From NCBI RefSeq assembly GCF_027111315.2, contig NZ_CP114289.2:3906001-3970000 (forward strand): a DNA stretch of 64,000 bases. The letters run 5' to 3'. The DNA comes from Flavobacterium limnophilum (GTDB lineage: Bacteria; Bacteroidota; Bacteroidia; Flavobacteriales; Flavobacteriaceae). Under the pieces are notes generated by a model, which was not told where the DNA came from, made no database searches, and saw only the letters and a list, made by a program, of their open reading frames with translations. Of the stretch, positions 10,164 to 17,900 are shown piece after piece (within the stretch, counting starts at the first letter, position 1; the number at the start of each line of letters is the position of its first letter). A program made the position numbers and the translations under genes.

Positions 10164-10301
10164 TTGAATTGCCTCCAGCTTTAGCTGGAGGGAAAGGGAA
10201 TGAATATCAAATTGGCTTTAGCCAAAAAGAATGCAATTTTGCTAAAGCCAATTTACACTATGGCTATTTTATTCCTCCAGCTAAAGCAGGAGGCAATTCA
10301 A
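10164..10301. repeat. Compound palindromic intergenic repeat, copy A
   Basis: Outer arms TTGAATTGCCTCC and GGAGGCAATTCAA enclose two smaller dyads: CCTCCAGC-TTTA-GCTGGAGG on the left, and TTGGCTTTAGCC against GCTAAAGCCAA in the middle. A close relative lies at 27083-27215. Both sit between codirectional PUL genes. They look like REP-type palindromes rather than terminators because no T-run follows. Confidence 0.8.
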
Positions 10302-10330
10302 ATATAAAATATAATTAATAAACATTAAAA

Positions 10331-11566
10331 ATGAAAAAATTACTCCTCAGTTTACTTTTAACCGGAACAACAATTCTGGGCTTTTCGCAAGGCAACACCC
10401 GAAAACAAGAATTAGGAAAATACAAAGGCCTGGCAATGACTCCGCCAATGGGTTGGAATTCTTGGAATACTTTTGCCACCAATATCGACGAAAAATTAGT
10501 CAAAGAAACCGCCGATATTATGGTCTCGTCTGGAATGGCAGCGGCGGGTTACAATTATATTGTGCTCGATGACGGCTGGATGACCAAAGAACGAGACGAA
10601 AATGGTGATTTAATTCCCGATCCCGTAAAATTTCCAAGCGGAATGAAAGCCATAATCGATTATGTGCATTCCAAAGGACTGAAATTCGGCTTGTACAATT
10701 GCGCCGGAACGCATACTTGTGCGGGTTATCCTGGAACTCGTGGTTACGAATACCAAGATGCTCGTTTTTATGCCAAGTTAGGAATCGATTTCTTGAAGTA
10801 CGATTGGTGCAACACTGCAGGAATCACCGCCAAAGAAGCCTATAATACAATGAGTAATGCGTTGAAAGTGGCTGGAAGACCCATCGTTTTCAGCCTTTGC
10901 GAATGGGGCGACAATCAACCGTGGGAATGGGGTGAACCCGTTGGAAATCTTTGGAGAATTTCGGGCGATATTTATCCTTGTTTTGATTGCGAATTCAAGC
11001 ATCCTGAAAATTGGTCGTCCTGGGGATTTATGAAAATTGTCGAAATGCGAAAAGACATCCGTAAATATTCGGGACCAGACCATTGGAACGATTTCGACAT
11101 GATGGAAGTGGGCAACGAAATGACAACCATCGAAGATCGATCTCATTTTGCTATGTGGTGTATGATGGCATCACCTTTAATCGCTGGAAATGACTTCCGA
11201 AAAATGAAACCTGAAACCTTGGCTATTTTGACCAACAAAAATTTAATTGCCGTAAACCAAGACAAATTAGGTATTCAAGGATTCAAATTAACGGTAGAAG
11301 ACGGAGTGGAAGTTTGGGTAAAACCTTTGTCGGATGGTGCTTGGGCAATCACTTTTTTGAACAGAACCGACGCTCCCAAGAAAATCAATTTCGATTGGAA
11401 GAAAAACCCAATCAAGGATGCCGATTTTGGTTACGATGCCGATTTTAACAAAACCATCTTCAAAATCAAAGACCTTTGGAAAAACAAGGAAGCAGGAACC
11501 ACCAAAAAGAATTTCACTGCCGATATTGTCGCTCACGACGTGATTACGTTGAAATTAACTCTTTAA
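10331..11566 (+). CDS. GH27 alpha-galactosidase (secreted)
   Basis: This 411-residue protein has signal MKKLLLSLLLTGTTILGFSQ, then the GH27 start motif MTPPMGWNSWNTF. The barrel carries YIVLDDGWM, KGLKFGLYNC and the nucleophile motif FLKYDWCN (D158). D213 in WRISGDI is the expected acid/base. A short C-terminal beta domain follows, and the length is normal for the family. It should remove terminal alpha-1,6-galactose (or, in some GH27 members, beta-L-arabinopyranose). It lies between GH2 and GH5 genes in one direction and is 11 bp upstream of the GH5 start, so it is probably cotranscribed with it. A compound palindrome precedes it. Confidence 0.92.
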   Translation: MKKLLLSLLLTGTTILGFSQGNTRKQELGKYKGLAMTPPMGWNSWNTFATNIDEKLVKETADIMVSSGMAAAGYNYIVLDDGWMTKERDENGDLIPDPVKFPSGMKAIIDYVHSKGLKFGLYNCAGTHTCAGYPGTRGYEYQDARFYAKLGIDFLKYDWCNTAGITAKEAYNTMSNALKVAGRPIVFSLCEWGDNQPWEWGEPVGNLWRISGDIYPCFDCEFKHPENWSSWGFMKIVEMRKDIRKYSGPDHWNDFDMMEVGNEMTTIEDRSHFAMWCMMASPLIAGNDFRKMKPETLAILTNKNLIAVNQDKLGIQGFKLTVEDGVEVWVKPLSDGAWAITFLNRTDAPKKINFDWKKNPIKDADFGYDADFNKTIFKIKDLWKNKEAGTTKKNFTADIVAHDVITLKLTL

Positions 11567-11577
11567 ATTTAGAAAGC

Positions 11578-12546
11578 ATGAACTTCAAATCTAAAATTAT
11601 AGTGCTTTTGCTTGTGTTGATTTCTAGTGTGACAAGCGCACAATTCGTGAAAAAACACGGCCAACTTAGTGTCAAAGGAACGCAGTTGGTTGATAAAAAC
11701 CAAAACCCAATTGTATTGAGAGGAGTGAGTTTGGGTTGGCATAGCATTTGGCCCAGATTCTACAATCAAAAAACGGTGGCTTGGCTCAAAAAAGATTTCA
11801 ATTGCACGATTGTTCGTGCTGCGATGGGCATCGAAATTGGAGAACATCCTTATGTAAAGGAACCTCAATTTTCCGAAGATAAGATAGAATCCGTAATCAA
11901 GGGAGCCATCAAATCCGATATTTATGTCATCATCGATTGGCACAGCCACAACATCAATTTGAAAGAAGCCACAGCCTATTTTGATAAAATTTCGAAGAAA
12001 TATGGCAAATATCCAAACGTGATTTACGAGGTTTTCAATGAACCCGATTATGAAACTTGGCCAGAGGTAAAAGCCTATTCCGAAGCTATAATAAAAGTAA
12101 TTCGTGCCAATGATCCTGACAATATAATTTTGGTGGGAAGTCCAAAATGGGATCAAGATGTGCATCTTCCCGCTGCTGATCCCATCAAGGGCTATGATAA
12201 TTTGATGTACACGATGCATTTTTATGCCGCCACTCACGAAAAATGGTTGCGAGATCGAACAGATGAAGCGATGAAAAGTGGCTTGCCTATTTTTGTTTCC
12301 GAATCGGCAGGAATGGAAGCTTCTGGCGATGGACCAATGAATTACAAAGCTTGGCAAGAATACATCGATTGGATGGAGGCCAAAAAAATTAGCTGGATCA
12401 CTTGGTCCATTTCCGATAAAGACGAAACCTGTTCGATGCTGAAAAAATCCGCAAATTCCGAAGGCAAATGGAAAGACGAAGACCTTAAAGAATCAGGTTT
12501 GAAAACTCGGGAATTAGTAAGGAAGTATAATGCCGAAATGAAGTAA
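11578..12546 (+). CDS. GH5 endo-glucanase-like enzyme (secreted)
   Basis: The ATG at 11578 gives a 322-residue protein with a proper signal (MNFKSKIIVLLLVLISSVTS then AQ); the longer in-frame opening overlaps the previous gene and is unlikely to be used. GH5 features are clear: VLRGVSLGWHS, YVIIDWHSHN, the acid/base E155 in EVFNEPD, YTMHFYAATH and the nucleophile E242 in FVSESAG, with WITWSISDKDE near the end. The sequence resembles the subfamily that contains endo-beta-1,4-glucanases. In this locus it may cut a glucan backbone such as xyloglucan, alongside the GH31 and GH2 genes. Substrate is inferred, not shown. Confidence 0.88.
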   Translation: MNFKSKIIVLLLVLISSVTSAQFVKKHGQLSVKGTQLVDKNQNPIVLRGVSLGWHSIWPRFYNQKTVAWLKKDFNCTIVRAAMGIEIGEHPYVKEPQFSEDKIESVIKGAIKSDIYVIIDWHSHNINLKEATAYFDKISKKYGKYPNVIYEVFNEPDYETWPEVKAYSEAIIKVIRANDPDNIILVGSPKWDQDVHLPAADPIKGYDNLMYTMHFYAATHEKWLRDRTDEAMKSGLPIFVSESAGMEASGDGPMNYKAWQEYIDWMEAKKISWITWSISDKDETCSMLKKSANSEGKWKDEDLKESGLKTRELVRKYNAEMK

Positions 12547-12562
12547 CTCTTTTCCAAATCCT

Positions 12563-12625
12563 AAACAACGCTTTTTATTAACAGAACAAAGTATTATCTT
12601 AATAAAAAAGCGTTGTTTTTTTAAT
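12563..12625 (+). terminator. Rho-independent terminator after the GH27-GH5 genes
   Basis: A long inverted repeat (AAACAACGCTTTTTATTAA at 12563-12581 against its near-perfect complement at 12599-12618) runs into a T-rich stretch just after the GH5 stop codon. It ends the GH2/GH27/GH5 unit before the pectate lyase promoter. Confidence 0.8.
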
Positions 12626-12653
12626 TTAGTGCTTAAAAAAGTGATAATTTTTA

Positions 12654-12669
12654 TGTAATCGATTACGCA
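12654..12669. promoter_or_regulatory. LacI-type operator upstream of the PL1 pectate lyase gene
   Basis: TGTAATCGATTACGCA contains a perfect 12-bp palindrome (GTAATCGATTAC) with the central CG and flanking A/T pattern of LacI-family operators. It starts 70 bp upstream of the PL1 ATG. A -7-like TAATTTG at 12685-12691 lies just downstream, so the operator would cover the -33 region. The same 16-mer, with one change, occurs at 20940-20955 in the promoter of the pectin methylesterase gene. No LacI gene is in the window. Confidence 0.6.
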
Positions 12670-12723
12670 TATTGCTTTTTGTTGTAATTTGCACTACATA
12701 TTGAATTAAATCACTTTTATACA

Positions 12724-14136
12724 ATGAAAAAAATATTATTTTTAAGCCTCTTTTGGATTGGGCTTTACAATGCCACTGCTCAAAATTATTACATGGCGAG
12801 TCCGGAAGGTTTTGGCGCAGCAGCCACTGGAGGTGGAACTCCAACGGTTTTGAATACAGTAACGGTTTCAACCTACACTGCCTTAAAAAACGCCCTTAAC
12901 TCAACAGCTACTGCAAATGCAGTAATTTTGGTTTCAGGTACGATTGACTGTGTTTATACGAGTGTGTTACTTACCAATAAAACTATTATAGGCTTGCCGG
13001 GTGCGAAACTTAGAAACACACAAATTACAATAACTGGAACTCAACCAATACCAAGTGATATCGCTACATCAGCTGCTAATTCTGGAATTTTATCTATTAA
13101 ACCAGGCTCATCAAATGTAATTATAAGAAACCTTATTTTTGAAGGCCCAGGTGCTTTTGATTGTGATGGCAGGGATAATCTTACGAATGAAGGCACCAAT
13201 ATTTGGGTAGATCACTGTGAATTTCAGGATGGAATTGATGGAAATTTTGACAACAAAGGAGAAGCAGATAATGTAACTATTTCCTGGTGTAAATTTACTT
13301 ATTTTAAAGATCCAACACCCAGAAATGAATTAAAATTTACAAACGATCATCGTTTTTCTGATTTGGTAGGTTCTGGACCAGAAGCAGAGAATGCTCCAAC
13401 AGATGGGCATTTCAGCATTACTTTTAAAAATTGCTATTGGGCTGAGGGTTGTGTAGAGAGAATGCCAAGAGCAAGAAATTCAGAATTACATATTTTAAAT
13501 TGTTATTATAATACAGGTGTAGGAAAGTTAGCCATAGGTGTTGGCGGTGGAACTAACGGTAGCACTTGTTATGTGGAAAATTCTGATTTTGTTAAAGTTG
13601 GAAGTACGGGGACTACTAATATTTTTAAAAACTATACGGATGATGGCGGAACGGTTGGGCTAACATTCAATGGATCTGTGAGAGGTACTTCAGCTACACC
13701 TATTGGATCTTATACAGGTACTGCAGTTGCTGTAAAACCTACTTACTCTTATACCGTGCTTCCTGTAGCCAATGTAGCGGCTTATGTTTCCAATGCAAGC
13801 TGCGGAGCAGGAGCTACTTTGCAAGTTTCGCCAACGGGAGCAATTTCTACTAGTTGCGCTAATTTAGGCGTAAAAGATCAGACATTAAATATGGGCAATC
13901 TTTATCCAACAACTGTTGATGCTGTTTTAAATATTGATTTATCGGATAGTATTTCTGGAAATGCCACCATAAACATCTTTTCGGCTACAGGTCAAAAAGT
14001 TTTTTCGTATTCCAAAAATAATGTTTCCCCTTCTGAAAAATTGTCGGTTAATGTAGCGGACTTGTCTAAAGGAATCTACTTGTGTAATCTTAAAGTTGGT
14101 GAAGTTTCCAATACTTGGAAGTTTATCAAGAAATAG
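12724..14136 (+). CDS. PL1-family pectate lyase with T9SS C-terminal sorting domain
   Basis: This 470-residue protein has signal MKKILFLSLFWIGLYNATAQ. The right-handed beta-helix shows the PL1 signatures: NVIIRNLIFEGP, IWVDHCEFQDG (D163, H164) and ERMPRARNSELH, where R246-x-P-x-x-R251 matches the catalytic arginine region. The last ~85 residues (from NMGNLYPTTVDAVLNIDL to SNTWKFIKK) form a type A T9SS sorting domain with the usual NIFSATGQKVF and LSKGIYL motifs. It is therefore expected to be secreted across, or anchored to, the outer membrane and to cleave de-esterified homogalacturonan by beta-elimination. It has its own promoter region with a LacI-type operator shared with the methylesterase gene. 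Confidence 0.93.
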   Translation: MKKILFLSLFWIGLYNATAQNYYMASPEGFGAAATGGGTPTVLNTVTVSTYTALKNALNSTATANAVILVSGTIDCVYTSVLLTNKTIIGLPGAKLRNTQITITGTQPIPSDIATSAANSGILSIKPGSSNVIIRNLIFEGPGAFDCDGRDNLTNEGTNIWVDHCEFQDGIDGNFDNKGEADNVTISWCKFTYFKDPTPRNELKFTNDHRFSDLVGSGPEAENAPTDGHFSITFKNCYWAEGCVERMPRARNSELHILNCYYNTGVGKLAIGVGGGTNGSTCYVENSDFVKVGSTGTTNIFKNYTDDGGTVGLTFNGSVRGTSATPIGSYTGTAVAVKPTYSYTVLPVANVAAYVSNASCGAGATLQVSPTGAISTSCANLGVKDQTLNMGNLYPTTVDAVLNIDLSDSISGNATINIFSATGQKVFSYSKNNVSPSEKLSVNVADLSKGIYLCNLKVGEVSNTWKFIKK

Positions 14137-14160
14137 TTTTTCTTTAAAAAACATCATAAG

Positions 14161-14186
14161 GGCTTGCAGAAATGCAGGCCTTTTTT
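14161..14186 (+). terminator. Rho-independent terminator after the pectate lyase gene
   Basis: GGCTTGCA (14161-14168) pairs with TGCAGGCC (14173-14180) across a GAAA tetraloop, followed by six T. It starts 25 bp after the PL1 stop codon. Confidence 0.85.
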
Positions 14187-14196
14187 GTATTGGGAA

Positions 14197-14740
14197 GGTA
14201 GGTGTTATTGTTTCTTGCGGTTCCACCATCGAATGGCTGAAAAACGAACTGCAACTCTTTGGCGAAAGCCGGAAAACGGAAGCGATGGGACATCAGTTCA
14301 AGATAATAACGGCGTTTATGTCGTGCCAGCTTTTAGCGGATTGGGTGCGCCTTATTGGAATAGGAGCCGAAAAGCATCTATCAAAGAACTGACTTTCGAT
14401 TCCAAAAAAATCATGTTGTGATGGCGACTTTGGGAAATATTCTTTTCAAAATCAAAGCCGTTTTGGATTGCTGCATAAAGGTACCGGTGTTCCCGTCCAA
14501 GAATTGATGGTCAACGGTTGTACAGGCCATAATTTTGTCATGAAATCCTTTGAAGGATTTGCTCGATGGCAAAGTGATAAAAGTGCCATCTAATGTCGCA
14601 GGTTTCTGGCTTTGGTCGCAGGAATTTTAATGCCTTGGAAGAAGTGCGGCAATTGTTTGGAAAAAGATTCGCTTTGAGTTCGGGTAAATATTCTGAAGCA
14701 GGAAAGCAGTATCAGCTTAGGAATGAACGGGTAGATAATA
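14197..14740 (+). pseudogene. Glycerol kinase (FGGY family) relic, C-terminal half only, several frameshifts
   Basis: No intact frame exists, but pieces in different frames follow the order of the C-terminal half of glycerol kinase. The first is [14 protein letters not shown]. Then, in another frame, comes [19 protein letters not shown], the most diagnostic glycerol kinase motif. Next are MATLGNILFKIKAVLD (family: ATLESIAYQTRDVLD), VQELMVNGCTGHNFVMKSF (family: LRVDGGAVANNFLMQF), an AGF-like stretch and finally ALEEVRQLFGKRF. Stops and frameshifts separate them, and the N-terminal ATP-binding half is absent. It is a decayed gene stranded between the two pectin genes. A general FGGY sugar kinase is the alternative, but the [11 protein letters not shown] motif favours glycerol kinase. 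Confidence 0.8.
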
Positions 14741-14841
14741 CCATTTAGAAATATAAAATAATCCAATTCTTGCTCCATCTCCTTTGGAGAGGGTTGGGGT
14801 GAGGTTAAACAAAAAAAACTATTTTATATTTCTAAATGGTA
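14739..14841. repeat. 103-bp element with perfect 21-bp terminal inverted repeats
   Basis: The 21 bases at 14739-14759 are exactly complementary in reverse to 14821-14841. The ~60 bp between them include CTCCATCTCCTTTGGAGAGG, a short palindromic sequence of the REP kind. There is no ORF. It abuts the end of the glycerol kinase relic. It could be a tiny non-autonomous mobile element or a long hairpin; no flanking target duplication was identified. Confidence 0.6.
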
Positions 14842-14866
14842 TAAAGTCCTATTTTACAAAATGAAA

Positions 14867-14896
14867 GAAGCCGTCTCTTGTGAGACGGCTTCTTTT
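14867..14896. terminator. Bidirectional terminator, mainly for the pectin methylesterase gene
   Basis: GAAGCCGTCTC (14867-14877) pairs perfectly with GAGACGGCTTC (14882-14892) across a four-base loop. It is flanked by T on the plus strand and by a weaker T-rich stretch on the minus strand. The minus-strand methylesterase gene ends 23 bp to the right, so it should serve that gene. Confidence 0.8.
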
Positions 14897-14918
14897 GGTT
14901 TTTAATTAATTTGTGGTT

Positions 14919-17900
14919 TTAATAGGTCATCAACTTAACTGCTTTTTGACCTTCAGCATCTTTGACAACAACTATCCAAATACCTTTGTTTAAATTAAAT
15001 TGGGTATTTTCAATAGTATCGAATGATTTGACTAATGCTCCATTTAAATTATAAACATTCACTTTTGTGTTTGATTTTACATTAGACACCACTATGACAT
15101 CTTTGTAGGCATACACATTTACATTCGAATTAGCAAGATGTTGTTTGATTCCAAGAGCTGGATCATTGGCAATCAATTGAGGAATTGGATCCCAACCATC
15201 AGAACCTTTGGTGAAATTCAAAGTAGTGATAGCTGTACCATCTGTCAATGTAGGCGAAGACAATTTAGTAGCCCAGGATGCGCGACTTGACGAGTTGTCT
15301 ACTCCCGAATTTTCAATTGTTCCGTATTCGTACATTTTGGCAGATATTCCTCCCAATGAATTTTGCCATCCAAGAGGTTTAATCAATGATAATCCTTCCG
15401 ATCCCGGGAAATTACTTGTTTCGATTGTAGTGTTGTAAAACACCACTTCGCTAGTAGTTGCTTGCCAAGGACGACCAAAATAACCTGGTTTAGAACGATA
15501 AGTAGAAGCTGTTTCAGTTCCTGGAATAGCTGTTGTAACATTACATTCGTACATCAAGTATCCTCTTCCTGAAGCTTGTTGGGCAGCTGTTAAGTAAGAT
15601 TCGTCTCCGCTAACATCACTGGTATTCATGGCTAAATCAGTTTTATAAAAAACAGCGGTCATTCCACCAAAAATATAATCGACAGCTCCCATCATTACTC
15701 CTTTGTAAACGACCACTCTTGAGCCTACACCACCAAAGAAAGAATCCTGACGGCCTACAACTCTACATTTGTTCAATACCACTTTGTCAACATTATTTGT
15801 AATCGAAAGGGCAGCTGCTCTTTCTACAAAACTTCTGTCTTGAACTGCAGTATTTCCAATATTTGTTGGACGTACTCCTTTGCTTTCCGAAGTCCACATT
15901 ACCACAACATCCTCAGATTCTTTTTTAGAGATGTATTGATTGAATGAGTTTTCGAAGATAATGTCGTTGGCTTCAAAACCATTGGCATAAACAACAACTG
16001 TTGCATTCCAATAAGAACCATTGGTAGTACCCGATCCTTTGTTTTCATAGGTTAGGTAGCCATTCTCTTTATTTGTTTTTAGTACATCGGCATTCCATTT
16101 TTGGTTGTTCTTCATACTATAGTAATTGTAACCATGTCCATAATATGATGTAATACGAACCGCTCCATCTTTAATGTCAACACCTTTGTTTAGTAAGTCA
16201 ATATTAGGAGTAGTTGCCGCATTTTTTAAAGTAACATTTGCTTGTGTTATTTCCAGCATTTCTTCATAATTACCTGGATCAATCATGATAGTTACGCGAT
16301 CTGAACTGGTACGAGTCATTTTAGAAACGGCACTAAGCGCAGCATTTATAGTTTGATACTCTTTGTCTGTACCAACTGTAATTATTGATTTGTAAGGGTT
16401 ACTTCCGCCAACTGCTATATTTGTAAAATAAGTAGTTGCAGCACCTGAACCAACGGTAATGGTTACAAAACCAGGAACAGAACCAGCATATGAATATTCT
16501 ACATTTTCAAAAGTAGTTGTACTATTGCTTGCCGTTGTAATTGCAGTTCCTCCCTCGATAGAGAAGTCGGCACTGTAGTAATAGGTAATAGTAACTTTGT
16601 CTCCAACATTTACAGGGACTTTAATAGTTGCTCCTGCTTTAGTGGTGATGTGTCCTTTGGCAATTTCATTGGCAATGGTACCTGTAAATAACATTCCTTT
16701 ATAGGCTGGCGTTCCATTTGCAATAACTTTATCGTCAAATGACCAATTGGTAACTGGTTTGAAATCGAATGCTTTTGAAGTATTTGCTCCATTCACGGTT
16801 AGGTTAGAAATTAATCCTGTTTCAACTGGATATTCATCTAAACCACTATAAGCAACGGTGTAAACACCATTTCGCAAAGCTATACCTGAAACGGAACTGA
16901 AATTGTACACATAACCCGATTCATTCAAATTTGTGAAAGTCAAAGCTAATTTAGACAACTGGGTAGCATCCAATCCTGTAGTATTAATGGCTACGTTGTA
17001 AACCGGTTTAGCAGTAAAAGCAACATCAACAGCCACAGCTGCATTTCCGATTGTAATTTTATTCGAAAGAATTTCATAATTGTTGACACCTTGACCAGAA
17101 ATCGTATATTCTACGTTAGGTTCTAATTGCACTGTATATGTCGCTGCTCCAGTATTTATAACTGGTGTTGGAACATAAATTTTATTTGCTGATGCAGCTG
17201 GAACATAATTCAATGTCACTTTTGAAATATCGGTGCCTAAACCTGTAATATTTCCTGACACAGTGTGAAGTTCAACTGCTTGTATGGCTATGTCATAAGT
17301 TGTAGTGGTGTTTGTTACATTTAAAGAAGTCCCATTACTAATTATATATCCATTGGCTCCAGCTAAACTTAAAGCATAAGTATATCCTTGAGGAAGGTTA
17401 ACATTATAAGTTCCGCCGGAAACAGCTGATGACCAAATTTTACCTGCTTCGTTAGTGAATACAATTGTGTAACCACTTGGTATTCCAGATGCCAATGTAA
17501 CATCTACATTTCCTGTCAATGCTTTATATACCGCATCTTTTCTTAAAATTCTATAATAGCTTGGTTTGCCTTGGGTATCAAATACATGATAAGTACCAGC
17601 TTGTTTAGCAACAAAGTGTAGTTCTGTAACAGCTGTTGGAACTGAAACTTGGTTGGTTTGAGAGGCAGCGTCTGCTACATATTGAAAATTGATAATTCCA
17701 CCTGCATCTGTGCTGGCGAAAATGGTAATTTCATCGTCTGCACTTAATGTAAGACTCATGTATCTTCCTGATGCTGCTGCGGCGTTAACATAAACTCTTC
17801 CCGTATAATCTACAGCTCCAGCAATGTTTTCGTCGAAGCGCGTAAGGTTAGTGTTTGTCGTTCTCAATCTGTCGTCTGAACCTCCAACCCAACTCAATAC

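Noticed and set aside
10652..10663. ATAATCGATTAT palindrome resembling the LacI-type operator
   Set aside because: It lies inside the GH27 coding sequence (codons for a conserved AIIDYVHSKG stretch) and lacks the flanking TG...CGCA, so it is probably chance.
11569..12357. 262-residue minus-strand open frame opposite the GH5 gene
   Set aside because: It overlaps the GH5 gene completely; the GH5 catalytic motifs fix the plus strand as coding.
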